Notes under the pieces: generated by a model
Told to the model about the DNA's origin: nothing
The model's database searches: none
The model's input: only the letters and a program-made list of their open reading frames with translations
In this document: positions 1-10,682 of the stretch, piece by piece
How the letters are laid out: the number at the start of each line of letters is the position of its first letter
Numbering within the stretch: the stretch's first letter is position 1
DNA from: Symbiodinium natans
Lineage: Eukaryota > Sar > Dinophyceae > Suessiales > Symbiodiniaceae
Direction: 5' to 3'
Assembly (NCBI GenBank): GCA_905221605.1
Contig: CAJNDS010002566.1
Span: 1-47,500 of the forward strand
Length of the DNA stretch: 47,500 nt
Position numbers and translations under genes: made by a program

Positions 1-7
1 GAGCAAA

Positions 8-44
8 CTTGAGCCAAAATGGCTTGAGCCAAAATGGCTACGGT
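8..44 (-). other. Tandem DinoSL relict: full spliced leader plus truncated second copy
   Basis: Read on the minus strand, 44-23 is a complete 22-nt dinoflagellate spliced leader (starts ACCGTAGCC, ends TTGGCTCAAG) and 24-8 repeats its last 17 nt. In dinoflagellates this leader is trans-spliced to mRNA 5' ends. A full leader followed by a truncated one in genomic DNA is the known mark of an mRNA that was reverse transcribed, reinserted and trans-spliced again. The transcript would run leftwards out of the window, so its body is not visible. The match is exact; that a gene follows is inferred. Confidence 0.93.
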
Positions 45-599
45 CTATTTATTAGGAATGAGTGTGTGAGCGAATGAGCGAATGAATGGATGCACACATG
101 AATGAATGAATTTAATGAGCGCGCAATGAACAACCTTAACTGTGCAAATATTCCTATGTTACGGTAATGGCAATGTATCCCGTGGCAATGTATCCCGGGC
201 ATTAGTAAAAGGCGAATACAACATTTATTGCAATACCCGCGTGTAGAACAGCTGCAAGCAGAAGCCATGCATCTTAGCGCAACTAGCCATGCACAGACTG
301 GAACTCTCGCTCGCATCGGTTTTTTCCCAGCCACGAGGCCGATAGAGTCGGGCAGATCCGAAAGGAACATGCTTTGAATGTGAATTTGCAATGATACTCA
401 GTGCTGGGGAGCCCCCCAGGCACCCAAAAAAACAAATAAGCCCCCAACAATGGTTGGGACACACCTCGGCTCCAGGAGTCGCGGCAGACGACCGCAGGCG
501 GCTGGACATGTTGATTTACGGGGCCACACCCATGGGCATCGCGCTGTGCGCGACGCTACCCTCGTGTCACCCTTGACGCGCACGGGGCAGCCGCAACCA
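45..599. other. No recognisable gene
   Basis: The stretch starts with an AT-rich run containing repeated gaatgag/gaatgaat steps (about 57-120) and becomes GC-rich after 480. The short open frames show no family features. It is upstream of the reverse-strand spliced leader, so it would be 5' flanking DNA of a retroposed gene. No promoter motif could be named. Confidence 0.5.
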
Positions 600-1020
600 T
601 GCGCCGCCGACACGGATGGGGCCGCGCTACGCGAGGCGGAACGATGCTAGCAGGCGGCAGGCGGCCTACCCGGAGCTCACGGGCGGCGGGCCCCAGCGGC
701 TCGTCGTGCTCGGCTCGGAAGTCGGGGGTCGCTGGAATGGCGGGGCCCTGCGATTCTTTCGCGACATGGTCCGCATCCGCACGTGCCGCGCGCCGCCAAC
801 AGTGCGCCGCGCGGCCGCATCCGGCTGGGCAAGACGTTGGTGGAGCATCGTTTCGGTCGCGGTTCAGCAAGCCGTGGGCACCACGGTGTGGGGCGCACGT
901 GGCCGTCCACTTCCACCGCGGCCGACGAGCCTGCCCCACCGCTCGACCGCCTCCTGGAGCCCGGGTCGCCCGACCCGAGCCGGCTGCAGTGGCGGCGAAG
1001 CTATAGCCCGGGTAGTTTAG
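600..1020 (+). pseudogene. LINE C-terminal region remnant
   Basis: The frame 616-1020 encodes a segment reading LVVLGSEVGGRWNGGALRF, then RAPPTVRRAAASGWARRWW and SVAVQQA. From memory of dinoflagellate LINE polyproteins, the EVGGRW ... RWW ... SVAxQ order belongs to the region downstream of the reverse transcriptase. No start or upstream RT is joined to it, so it is an isolated fragment. GC content is very high here and several antisense frames are open by composition; those were not called. The assignment rests on motif memory, not on a search. Confidence 0.5.
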
Positions 1021-1540
1021 GAACAGCGCAGCCGACCGAACAGATCAGCAGGCGCAAAAGTCCAAGAGAAAAAAAAAATAAAAATAAAAATAACCCACAA
1101 CCCTCTTTGCGGCGGGAGGGCGGGCAAAATTCTGAGACAAACAAGCAGAGGCGGCCCGCAACTGTTGGGCTGCCCAACTGGAAAGCTTGAGGGCCAACTC
1201 TTGAACGTGCAATACCACATGCGCAACATGGCGTGTTCGCAATGCCATGCAAAGCACGACAAGCATAGTCAATCAAACAAGAACATGTCAACGCTGCAGG
1301 TGACTCAAACGCACACCTAAACACACAGCCAGGTACGTGGTTTGCTTTCAACACGGGCCATGTGCAATAAGGCCTTGTCAACAAGTGGAGATTCGCGTCT
1401 AAGGCGCGAGAGAAAATTCGAGGTCGAGCCTCAGACCTCGACTGGAAAGCAGCGAAAGCAGATGGGCATACCAAAAGGCTCCCGAATGCCTTGAAAATTT
1501 CCTGACATTGAATTCGCATTCCGCGTCATCACGCTGCGCA
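1021..1540. other. Intergenic, A-rich tract, no gene
   Basis: An A-rich run (about 1064-1100, repeated aaaaat steps) follows the LINE remnant closely and could be its 3' tail. The rest has no ORF with recognisable content. Confidence 0.4.
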
Positions 1541-1542
1541 GA

Positions 1543-1803
1543 ATGCATGACAGAAAACTGCTGTGCGTGCTGCACGCCAGTCCTACTTCTGAGGCGGCAC
1601 ATCGCAGGAGACCGCGGGAACGAGCCTCGCAGCTTGCCCTTAGGTTCGGCGGACTCGGGTTGCGCTCGGCAGCTGCTGACCGCCATGGCCTTGCGGCGCG
1701 CTCCTGCACCAAGCCGCCAAGAGGCTCGCGCGCGCGGATGTCCTGGGGTCCATCCTCGCTGCCATCCTGGTCGGGCGCATTGTCGCGCTCCGCAAACCGT
1801 TAG
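1543..1803 (+). pseudogene. LINE RT thumb-region fragment
   Basis: The plus frame contains LALRFGGLGLRSAA around 1639-1675. A GGLGLRSA box shortly after the reverse transcriptase core is typical of LINE polyproteins of this lineage. The sequence around it is not open as a long protein, so this is a small decayed piece. It lies directly before a separate RT piece at 1840, in an order that does not fit one continuous element. Confidence 0.45.
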
Positions 1804-1839
1804 GTCGTGTGCGCGCTCGTCAGCTGTACTTTTCCCAGC

Positions 1840-2100
1840 TCCAGGACGTTTGCTTGCCTTTATGGATTGAGCGCCCGAGCTGCGCACTGAGGCTCTTGTC
1901 CGGGTGTTGCGCGTTTCCTCTGAAGTCGACCCGCGGGCAACAGTGCTCTCCATCGACGCAACTGGAGCATGTCATCATGTATCCAGGCAGTCGATGCTTG
2001 CCGCCCTCAGGTGCAGGCAGAGCCTTCACCCCGTGCTCCCCTACGTGCGCCAGTTTTACGGGTCCGATAGCAGGTATGTTCTATATTCCTTGATGAAGGC
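1840..2100 (+). pseudogene. Partial duplicate of LINE RT motif A region
   Basis: The frame around 1904-2179 reads SSEVDPRATVLSIDATGACHH, a diverged copy of AAEVDARATVLSVDAVGAFDH in the longer RT remnant downstream (about 2449-2510). The following MLAALRCRQSLHPVLP also parallels a later segment. It is therefore a second, more decayed copy of the palm motif A region. The FDH of motif A is CHH here, so the catalytic site is altered. Confidence 0.6.
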
Positions 2101-2102
2101 GT

Positions 2103-3415
2103 TTGGGAGTCTCTGGGTATGTCACAGCCTTGACCTCAGCGGAGAGGTATGTTGCCGGTCTTCTGCAGGCTGTGCATGACTCACAGTTCCTGCGTGCGAC
2201 TCGTGCACCAGCGTACATCCACACTGGAGCCAAGCTTTCAGTCGCCGCGCAGAGGCGCCTTGTCGCCTTGCAGAAGCCGAACGGCCGCGGTGTACGCGCC
2301 CTGGTCGTCGGTGACGCTTTGCGCCGGCTGGTTGGCCGAACCCTCGCACAAGCTTTCGCGCCGCACTTCGAACAGGCATGTCTCCCCCACCTGTACGGAC
2401 TGAGCACCCATGCCGGCAGTGAGGCTTTGCCACGCGTCTTCCGCGCGGCTGCCGAGGTCGACGCCAGAGCCACCGTCCTGTCCGTTGACGCGGTCGGGGC
2501 CTTTGACCACGTGTCCCGCCAAGGCGATGCTCGGCGCGCTCCTGGCCTGGCCAGCGCTGCGTCCGCTCCTTCCCTTCGCCTGGCAGTTCTACGGCACACC
2601 CAGTTCCTACGTCTGGGTATAGACGCACAAGGGGTCACGCATCACATCGCACAGGCAAACGGCGGGGAGCAAGGTGACCCCTTGATGCCCGCCTTGTGCT
2701 CCCTCGCTCAGCAGCCGGCGCTCGAGGAGGTTCAGTCGCAGCTCAGGGGCGGAGAAGCGCTCTTCGCCTACCTCGATGACACCTACGTCGTCTGCACGCC
2801 GGAACGAGCTTGCGAGCTTTACAAGGTCTACCGACGAGCGCTGTGGGCACACGCGCGTGTTGAGCTCAACCGATCAAAACACGCATTTGGAATGCCGCCG
2901 GGGAGGAGCCTCCTGGCATCTCCGCGCTGCAAGCAGACCCGGACACCGCCGTTTGGGTAGGAGACTGGGCCCTGCCGCCGGACCGACAAGGCCTGACCGT
3001 CCTTGGCACGCCCTTCGGCAGTGACGCCTACGTCCAGCGGCGACTCGAACTAAAGCGCGAGGAGCACGATTGCCTCCTCCAGCGCATCCCCCTTGGTTGA
3101 GGACTTGCAGGCGTCGTGGTTGCTGTTGCACTACTGCGTTGGCCCCCGCGCCAATTACCTCCTGCGCGCTTTGCCCCCTGCCGCTACAGCCGGGTATGCC
3201 AGCATGATGCAGCCATGCTCCGCTGCCTCGCCACGCTCCTGGGCCGTGCGGATGCCCCGCTGCACCCGCTCGTGGATCTTGGCATCCTCGCTGAAATGCG
3301 GCTTTGGGCAGCCAAGTGGTCGGCGGCTTGCGTTGCCGCCGCGACGGCAGGTGAGCCACTGGCGCCGGGCGCGGCGGGCGCTTGCAGGAGGCTGGCGTCG
3401 ATCTGCGGGGAGTGA
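2103..3415 (+). pseudogene. LINE reverse transcriptase remnant
   Basis: This is the RNA-templated DNA polymerase core of a non-LTR retrotransposon. Visible boxes in order are VRALVVGDALRRLVGRTLAQ, motif A VDAVGAFDH (about 2484-2510), GGEQGDPLMPALCSLAQQ (about 2660-2712) and the catalytic YLDD (about 2768-2780). After it come VLGTPFGS, VEDLQASWLLLHYC and PRANYLLRALPP. The protein is broken: a one-base change near 2522 moves the MLGALLAWPAL segment out of frame and a second near 2618 restores it. More shifts follow after 2960. The element is dead; its 5' and 3' ends are not defined. Confidence 0.8.
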
Positions 3416-3424
3416 GCGCGGTGC

Positions 3425-3987
3425 TCGTTGGTGGCTCCCGAAGGACCTGCTGCAGCCCCACGTCGCGCCGTCCGCAGGCAAGTGAGAAAGGCTTGCAGCG
3501 GAAAGGGACAAGGCTCATCAGGCTGAAAAGCGGCAATGTCTGGCGACAGTGGGCTGTATGGTTCAGGCGGGCGTCGCGCCGGGTCGCCAAGCTCGGCGAG
3601 GGTGGCATCGGTGCCTGGGGCCACGGGGTCGGCAACGAGTGCTCAAGCAGCCGCTGAGAGCTCACCGAGGTGGACCTGCGCTGCGGCCTGCCCGCTCGGG
3701 CCGCGAGGTCTGGCACGGCCGTGTATGACAACGCTGCCGACAGCCTCTCGGAGGAGGCTGGGCCACTCGCCACGCGTGAAAACATCGCCCCGTCGCTGCA
3801 ACTCCGCCGGTGGGATGGGAGTGCCGGGGGTCAGCCTTTTGATGTCGTACCAATACTTCGTCGGGTTGACGGGAGATTGTTTGGCCTTGAACACAATCTC
3901 TCTCTTTGCACTGAGACATACGCACAGAAGGATGCGGAAAAGGAGCGTGCTAGAAAGTCCCAGGAGCCCGGCGGTCGTCAACCGCAA
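3425..3987 (-). pseudogene. LINE pre-RT region remnant, inverted
   Basis: On the minus strand two frames joined by a shift near 3650 encode KYWYDIKRLTPGTPI, then ATLAELGDPARRPPEPYSPL and finally FLTCLRTARRGAAAGPSGATNEH. The last box is the segment that precedes the RT fingers in this LINE lineage. It lies tail-to-tail with the plus-strand RT remnant ending near 3415. The order is the reverse of a simple 5' inversion made by twin priming, so it is more likely a separate insertion. Confidence 0.6.
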
Positions 3988-4927
3988 TGTGGGCGCATTG
4001 CGTTTCGAGGCATTGCACCATGTGCATGCGGGCCAGCACGTCGCGAAGTATGTCCGAATATGCGAATAGCGACTTCACTTACTGGAAGGGGTCAACGTCG
4101 CTTTGCTCTCGGAGCCAATCCGATGAAATCGCGAAGTTGCTCAACGAAGACCCCAGGCATGTGGAACGCTTGGTGGAGAAATCAGTCATCAATAACCACG
4201 ACCTCCATCTTTGGAACGAGCGCAAACACCTACTTTCAAGAAATCCAAGGGTGCATTCATTTCCATATTCCAAAGTTGGACCGGAATGAATATAACAACA
4301 ACCCCCCCCCCATTTTGATACCTTAATCTCTTCACGAGCCGCTATCAAGTTCTTTTTTCCTGTGTCATTTATTTCTAACATTGTTTCGTTTACGCGGTTC
4401 GTTCGTGTCTTTTCCCGTATTTTCTGGATGTGACAAGATTTGGAAGGGCTTGGGCATGCTAGAAACCTATGTCTGGACAAGGGCTCATCAAACTCAGAAG
4501 GCTTGGGGTCTTGTTGTATTCTATGCAGGGACTGCAGCGGACTACCAGGCGAATCAAAGAGGGAGCGTTAAGGGCTGCCAAGTGTACCGGGCCGTGAGGC
4601 TTCCTGAATCACCACTCCTTCAGGTGCATTGTGTGCGAGGGCTCCGCTTGGGCGTGCTCAGCTGACTGGCCAGAACGAACTTCAAGCCCTCACGATTTCA
4701 AGTGTTGAAAAAACCAAGATAGATGAAACAGGGTCTATATTGCTGTTATTGGTGAGTGTATATTGGGGTTCTTATAAGTATGGGTGAGTGTACAAGAACC
4801 GGACGCCAACATGAACCAACTATCACGAAGTGCTACGACTATGTCGCAACCTTGCGGTGACCATACTCTGACAAGGCATCTTCTTTTCGACTGCAGATGA
4901 TAGCGGCTAATGGCACCGCCTTCTGCA
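3988..4927. other. Intergenic, downstream side of the carbamoyltransferase
   Basis: No convincing ORF is present. A C8 tract lies at about 4304. The 13-mer atattggggttct occurs at 4760-4772 and again at 7927 and 8098, so copies lie on both sides of the carbamoyltransferase gene. Confidence 0.4.
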
Positions 4928-7099
4928 TCAGGGCCGGGCTTTCTCGAAAAGCCAGTCCCCGATGACCACATAGTCCAGGTCGGGCAGGTCATCCAGCATC
5001 CGAAGGCTCTCGCGGACCGTGTTGACGATGGGCTTGCCCTTCGTATTGAAACTCGTGTTGATGAGGGCCGCCAGTCCGGTGCGCTTGCCCACAGCAAGGA
5101 GCAGTGCGTGGACCCAAGGCTCGTCGGCTCGTGAAACAGACTGGTGCCGCGCAGTGCCATCGAAGTGGGCCAAAGCCGGGAACTTCTGTTGTGCCTCCGG
5201 GCGGACGGAAGGCGCCATACTCATGAAGGGCGACAGCACTCGCCGCCCAAAGACCTGGACCAAATCCTCCTCCGCGATCATCGGGGCCACGGGCCGGTAC
5301 CACTGCCGTGCCTTCAAACGATTCATGCGGTCCTTCATCGTAGAGTCCGGAACAGCCAGCAGGGATCGATGCCCCAACGCTCTAGGTCCGAACTCCTGAC
5401 GGCCCCGGACCACAGCGATGATCGGCCGTGCCAACCCCGTCCCCTTCAGCGCCCACTCGCCTTGGCCGGCCAGCAAATCCGCCAGGAAGTCCACGCCACC
5501 CAACTGCGACAGGCTCCGGGCTTGGCGCTGTTCTGCGGCCGCGTCCAGGCTCTCAGCATCCCAGAGCGAGAAGCCCAAGTACTGCAGCGGCTGGCGTGCC
5601 ATCGGCGGAGCAACGGACCACAAACCTCCGATGGCCAGGCCGCCATCGTTGGGCGAGGGCGGCACCCACACATCTAAACTATCTGCACCATCAACACCTC
5701 CGGCCTGCAAAGTATCATGCACGCGCTGATTGGCCAAGACGTTCAGTGCACAGCCCCCGGTAAGCACAACACCATCAAAGCTCCGCGGCCCCACGCGTCG
5801 AACAAGTTCGGTCACTGTCAAGTTCGTGATCCTTTCGAACTCGGCCTGCACTGATGCAGCAAAGTTGCGTTGGCCCTCGTCTGATGCGCAAACTTGCTGA
5901 AGTGCGTCATGAAATCGGCCTGGCAATGGTGTCGCAGGGAAGGCGACGCTCATGATGTGCTCCATGGAGAATTTTGGCATGGCACCAGATACTTCGAACG
6001 CCTCCCGCGCAACCTCTTGCAAATCCTCGGCAGGAGTGCCAGCAGCAGCATATCCCATGAGCTTTCCAGCCCAACTAAGGCACTGCAAATACAGGTCCCC
6101 TGAAAAAAACTCGGGATACAAGGGCGTGTCTGCCTTTCCAGTAAATCCACATCTCGCCTCAAGAGGCTGACCGGTGACCTCCGGAAGAAGGCCGGCCAGC
6201 AGCATGTACATGGTGCCCAAGCCATAATCTAGGTGCGCCAAGCGCTTTACACTTCCCGGAGAAACATGGAAGACGTGGAAAGCCGCGTCGCTGACAACGA
6301 CCAGTGCTGTCCGAAATGAAGATGCGTAGAAGCCCATTGCAGCATGTGCCTCCTGATGGTCGATGTACCGCCACTCATCTACGGAGAAGACCTCTTCGAT
6401 GATGTTTGATTCGGTTTCGGAGCTCGGCCGGACTAAGATGCCGGTGTCGAAGTGCCGTGGGCAAGGCCCTCCCTCACACTCGCAGCGGTCACGTACGGTC
6501 TTCGCCGCCTCCAACCAGGCCTGCCGCCGCTCCGTCGAGTTTGTGACAGATGGAGCGAAGTATCGCACTCCGAAGAGACGCTCCAACTCCAGGACACACT
6601 GCACACGCCCATCAATGCTGATCGCGATGTTCGCCTCGTGGCTATTATAAAGCGCGATCTGGGCTCCTTTCCGTGGCGGGAATACCTGTTTCAACGCCGC
6701 GCCATTCTTGGAAGGCAGTGTGGCTACATCTTGTCTTCGAGCCAGTTGAGCCCGCTGCTGCCTCAGAACAAGCTCCACCTCATTCTTGACGAGCTCCCCT
6801 GCTTGATGCGCCTCTGCAAACTCAGCGATTTTTATGGCAATGTCCTCGTGCTCCGCATTCCAAGTCAACTGTTTCGTCTCACCATCGAGCTGTAATGCTA
6901 CCGCGCAGACATCAGAACCAGAACTTTCAGCAGCCAGCACGGAGATTCCAAGCAAAATCACAACTCGAAGCATGAGGGATGGACACCGCGGGTAGATGGA
7001 AGTGCTTCGCTCGTAGGCGGTATGCTGTTGTAGTTGCTGAAGCTGGTTCTGGCCCTGTCTCGGTACACACGAAACACTGAAAGCATTAGCTGTAAGCAT
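4928..7099 (-). CDS. Carbamoyltransferase, NodU/CmcH/TobZ family
   Basis: A single uninterrupted 723-residue frame, the usual length for this family plus an N-terminal extension. Family members transfer a carbamoyl group from carbamoyl phosphate, through ATP activation, to a hydroxyl of a sugar or antibiotic-type acceptor. Visible family features are DHQEAHAAM (about 247-255, metal-binding His pair), VVLTGGCALNVLANQRV (444-460), PSPNDGGLAIGG (481-492), EFGPRALGHRSLLAVP (569-584) and the C-terminal INTSFNTKGKPIVNT (680-694). The second Met (residue 43, codon at 6971-6973) starts LRVVILLGISVLAAES, a good signal-peptide-like segment, so it is the likelier start and would send the product into the secretory or plastid route. 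No intron is seen, which suits retroposition or transfer from bacteria. The natural acceptor cannot be read from the sequence. Confidence 0.9.
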   Translation of the reverse strand: MLTANAFSVSCVPRQGQNQLQQLQQHTAYERSTSIYPRCPSLMLRVVILLGISVLAAESSGSDVCAVALQLDGETKQLTWNAEHEDIAIKIAEFAEAHQAGELVKNEVELVLRQQRAQLARRQDVATLPSKNGAALKQVFPPRKGAQIALYNSHEANIAISIDGRVQCVLELERLFGVRYFAPSVTNSTERRQAWLEAAKTVRDRCECEGGPCPRHFDTGILVRPSSETESNIIEEVFSVDEWRYIDHQEAHAAMGFYASSFRTALVVVSDAAFHVFHVSPGSVKRLAHLDYGLGTMYMLLAGLLPEVTGQPLEARCGFTGKADTPLYPEFFSGDLYLQCLSWAGKLMGYAAAGTPAEDLQEVAREAFEVSGAMPKFSMEHIMSVAFPATPLPGRFHDALQQVCASDEGQRNFAASVQAEFERITNLTVTELVRRVGPRSFDGVVLTGGCALNVLANQRVHDTLQAGGVDGADSLDVWVPPSPNDGGLAIGGLWSVAPPMARQPLQYLGFSLWDAESLDAAAEQRQARSLSQLGGVDFLADLLAGQGEWALKGTGLARPIIAVVRGRQEFGPRALGHRSLLAVPDSTMKDRMNRLKARQWYRPVAPMIAEEDLVQVFGRRVLSPFMSMAPSVRPEAQQKFPALAHFDGTARHQSVSRADEPWVHALLLAVGKRTGLAALINTSFNTKGKPIVNTVRESLRMLDDLPDLDYVVIGDWLFEKARP

Positions 7100-8510
7100 C
7101 CCATGCCGGCATGGTGGCAGCCTTGGGCCATCAACGGAAAGATGTTCTTCCGTCTCCGCTCAACATCCAGTACTATTGACCGACTACAAGTACTGCAAGA
7201 ACGCTGCAAGCTCTGGCTTCCCAACCGCCCCCCCCACTATCACCCGGCAAAATGCAAATCCACGAGCGGCCAGGGTGCAGAAAATGCTGACACAACCGTT
7301 TTTTCTTGTTATGGGCAGGGCTATGTTTTCGGATTCGAGCTGGTTCTCGTACATACTGCATTCGGCTGAACCACCTTACAACACGAGCCAGAGCTGCATT
7401 CGACGCGACTGAAGCTGTCAGGAACCTTGGCAACCTGGAGTTGCATCTCACTGATCCGAGAGTGACATCCTGAACAAAAGGAATCTCGGCCATATGATGC
7501 AATATGACGCATTATTCTACACTCAGTATGTTTCTTCGCAACTCCGTAAGCTTGGCTCATCAGGAACATATGTTGCACGCACACGGGTCACTCACTGCTA
7601 AAACGAGAAATGAAAAACAATGTCTCATTGCGAAGATGGTGCTTCGTTCGTGATGGGGTGTTGGGTTTGTCACGTCAAACACCAACAGATTCAAAGCAGC
7701 AATGGATCATGTTGTGCCTCATATGGGAATTTGCCCGTATGTCAGCCTTAGGGTTTGCCGCCTGTTTGAATGGGCTCCAAGTCACTGGTGGCCATTTGGA
7801 TTTTGGAAATTAACACGTTCGAGAGAAACAACCCAGCGATTCGGCTGGCTACACTGGAACACACAAATAGGCGCCTATGGCCGGCTTTCTTCTCCTTGTG
7901 CTGGCGCATGGTGAGCACTTTCTGGCATATTGGGGTTCTTCACTCAGTCACTCACTCACTCACTCAGCTCCAAATCCGAAGAAAAGGTGCGCGGCACGGC
8001 GAAACAAACTCAAGCACAGAAACTACAGGGGGGTTGTAACTGTACAAGAGGCATGTAATTCGAGCCGTGGCAAACCAGTGAACTACTTTGTAATTACATA
8101 TTGGGGTTCTGCAGGCTTGCGAAAGCGTTGATTGTTATTGGTTTATTGGGGTGTCAGAATCGTAAGAACCCCCTCATATCAAGTGACGTACTTCCTTGAA
8201 CACCTTCAGGTGGTTCCAGAATATTGACAACCCCGCATATACACACACATATTATTTTGTGTTTTCTAGACTTATGCTTTAATGTACGTAGGACGTTTAT
8301 GTACTATTTGACGGTTCTGTTTCCCCTTACAGATTTGTAAGGATTCAAGGAATTGAAAAGGCCTTAACATCCTTAAAGTCCTTAGATCTTTGAAACCTTT
8401 AACATGTTGAAAACAAACTAAATATTTTGGGGAAAGGTCCGGCCTAGATACTCTTTTTAGAATCCTGAAAATCCCAAATCCTCAGAATGTTTAAAGGACC
8501 CTTATCGCTA
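7100..8510. other. Intergenic, repeats of ATATTGGGGTTCT
   Basis: No supported gene. A C8 tract is at about 7228. The 13-mer atattggggttct recurs at 7927-7939 and 8098-8110, and a variant ttattggggtgtc at about 8141. A short tcactcac array is at about 7940-7965. Possible remnants of one dispersed repeat. Confidence 0.4.
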
Positions 8511-8598
8511 TACGAGAGCCCAATCCTCTAACACAAAACAGGGCAGGCACTCCTTTCTTTTTGTATCCGGAAACGTGGGGGTAAGTTCAGACTGCTTC
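8511..8598 (+). repeat. Dispersed 88-bp repeat, copy 1 (copy 2 at 10595-10682)
   Basis: Starts tacgagagcccaatcctcta and ends in cagactgcttc. Copy 2 at 10595-10682 is the same with only a few substitutions. In copy 2 it leads straight into the larger repeat at 10676; here it does not. Confidence 0.85.
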
Positions 8599-9460
8599 CA
8601 GTTTGTGCCACTGGCACATCAACTGAGCTCACTTTGAGCTGTTCGTCATACGACGAGAAGTACCCTTCTTTGAGGGAACTATGTGTAGACTGACTACGGC
8701 AGAAACTTTGTTGACAGGGAGACTTACTAAGTCACCTGTGTGAAACTGGAGCTCTCACGCTCAATGCAAGTGTGTGGTTACTAACCAACAAATTGGAGTG
8801 GTTGGCGGGCAAGAAAGATTTTGGGTCTCGCTAGCTACAAAGCTTCTGAGCCAGACACTGCCCACGTAAAAGTTTGTCTAAACCCAACTTGGGTTACCGA
8901 CACAGTCTTAACGAAAACTTCTAAGGCTAGTGTTTTTTTTGTGTTTGTTTCCCACGCGGCGAAGAGAGTCACTGGGTAAACAGTGAAACTTACGCCTAGC
9001 GTCCACCTCCTCATCTTCTAACTGGGAGGCACCCCGCAGCGAACTGCCAAAAGCAAGTGCACCGCTGCAGAAAAATGACACTGAAAGCGGAAAGGATACG
9101 CCTCAGTCCGGCATTTTCGTACATACATGAGAGAAGGCAGCCCTCCGGGCGGCATACAGCTTTCTCGCTCGTACTAACTGTGGCCTAGCCAGAAGAGAAA
9201 CCAAAAGCAACTCACGTATGTACAAAATTGCATTGCCCAGAGAGAATTTGCCCAAAGGAGGCCGCCTGCACCAGAGCCCACGTTACTGCAGCTTTCTCGC
9301 TCTTACTGACTGCAGAAGCAGCACACAGCGTTCCCGCTCGTACTAACTGTGACCTGTAGGAATAGCACATAGCAGCCGCGGAGAGGAGCTCACCAAGAGG
9401 AGCTCAAACTCAATGCCACATTCAAAGGACAATGGCTTTACAGTGTAGAGGTTCCATCCG
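8599..9460. other. Gene-free stretch with a recurrent 20-mer
   Basis: No ORF. The degenerate 20-mer ctttctcgctcgtactaact occurs at 9160-9179, 9292-9311 and 9329-9348. The same motif occurs three times in the 3' untranslated part of LINE copy C (22248, 22331, 22366). This stretch may therefore be a relict of that LINE type's 3' region. Confidence 0.4.
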
Positions 9461-10429
9461 CTATGCTTCGTCCCACTGTTGGGACCAGAGCTCCACTGAA
9501 GTACTGGAACTCCTTCTCCTGCCGCGGATTTGCAGGAGAGACCCTCGGCTTAACCGGGAAATATAGCTGAGTCTCAAAGATCGTGAGGAAATGAAGTTAA
9601 CAATGCCCAGCTGTAACTTGCGCAATCCCGGTGCCAGGACTTGGGACCTGGCTCGGCTAAATTGTTTGACTGTGGCAGGCGTGGGTAACCCGACAAGCCT
9701 GCACTGGACACATCTGTGATTTCTGATAATGAGGATGGCGGCAACCAGATGGTGGTTGAGTGTTGTCGTCGCACTGATGGGAAGGAGGTTGCTATCTGCA
9801 CCATTGTTCAACATGTAGCTAGGCACAGGCGTGGATAAACCAACAAGCCTGCCTAGGAGAAATGCTGAACGCTGCCGTGTTATAGCCACCAGCTCAGGGG
9901 GGCCTGAGCGGCCACATGCACACAAGTCTGCAATGGATTCGCCATTCACGGTGCCGAGGAAATCGCCCATGCAGTTGGCACCAGTTGCATTGCAGCTATG
10001 CCAATGCTCTGTAGCTGATTCCGGACAGGAAACTCTGTCAAGGCAGTGCCTGGGCTGGTACGAAAGCAACTGCTCCACCGCAGCAGTAGTCAAAGACCAG
10101 CATTGCACTGCGCTGAGAACCAGGGCAATCATCACGGCTCCAATCCCACGCAGAGGCATCAATAGACTCATGATGTAAAAGAACGTTACGCCAATCCAGG
10201 TGCCCATGAATCGCTCGCCTTTCGGGTTGATAAGTCTTGCCACTAGGTGGTTCCCGACGATGGCGATGCCAGTGTTCGTTTGCATGCCTGTGCACCAGTC
10301 GGCAAGGGCTGCAGCGGGCGCAGTTGTTGCACTCTTCAAGTCGCCTCCATCCCAAATATCAAGAAAATGCACAGCGCAAAAATGAAAAACCATGGCGCAC
10401 GGAGAAAACCGACTACCTGCTAGCTTCAC
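9461..10429 (-). CDS. Hypothetical ORF with one membrane segment
   Basis: A 322-residue open frame with no recognised family. Residues about 80-105 (IMSLLMPLRGIGAVMIALVLS) are strongly hydrophobic and could span a membrane. A Cys-rich segment follows (about 128-172) with several CxxxxxxC spacings. The second half covers repeated DNA (caacaagcctgc near 9680 and 9850) and is Arg/Ser-rich, so it is probably not coding. At best the first ~190 residues are an exon of a membrane protein; it may be chance. Confidence 0.25.
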   Translation of the reverse strand: MKLAGSRFSPCAMVFHFCAVHFLDIWDGGDLKSATTAPAAALADWCTGMQTNTGIAIVGNHLVARLINPKGERFMGTWIGVTFFYIMSLLMPLRGIGAVMIALVLSAVQCWSLTTAAVEQLLSYQPRHCLDRVSCPESATEHWHSCNATGANCMGDFLGTVNGESIADLCACGRSGPPELVAITRQRSAFLLGRLVGLSTPVPSYMLNNGADSNLLPISATTTLNHHLVAAILIIRNHRCVQCRLVGLPTPATVKQFSRARSQVLAPGLRKLQLGIVNFISSRSLRLSYISRLSRGSLLQIRGRRRSSSTSVELWSQQWDEA

Positions 10430-10594
10430 CCGGAGCCCCGTTAAGCAAACGCAGAGGCCTCGTTAGGACCAGCAGGCTGGTTCGGCACAGCGCCACAAAA
10501 CTGAAAACAATTTTTGAGCCGACAAGCCTTCTAAGGCTAGTGTCCCGCACTGCGATAAAAGTCGATCGCGTACCGTGAGGGAAGCCCACCGCCA

Positions 10595-10682
10595 TACGAG
10601 AGCCCAATCCTCTAATACAAAACAGTGCAGGCACTCCTTTCTTTTTGTATCCGGAAGCGTGGGAGTAAGTTCAGACTGCTTC
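10595..10682 (+). repeat. Dispersed 88-bp repeat, copy 2
   Basis: Counterpart of 8511-8598; see that entry. It overlaps the start of the 10676-11016 repeat by a few bases. Confidence 0.85.

Noticed and set aside
2081-3785. Long minus-strand frames opposite the LINE RT
   Set aside because: High GC content keeps antisense frames open; the RT motifs are on the plus strand. Only the 3425-3987 part has its own motif support.
3425-3987. 5' inversion of the upstream LINE by twin priming
   Set aside because: The inverted 5' part lies on the 3' side of the forward part, the wrong order for twin priming.
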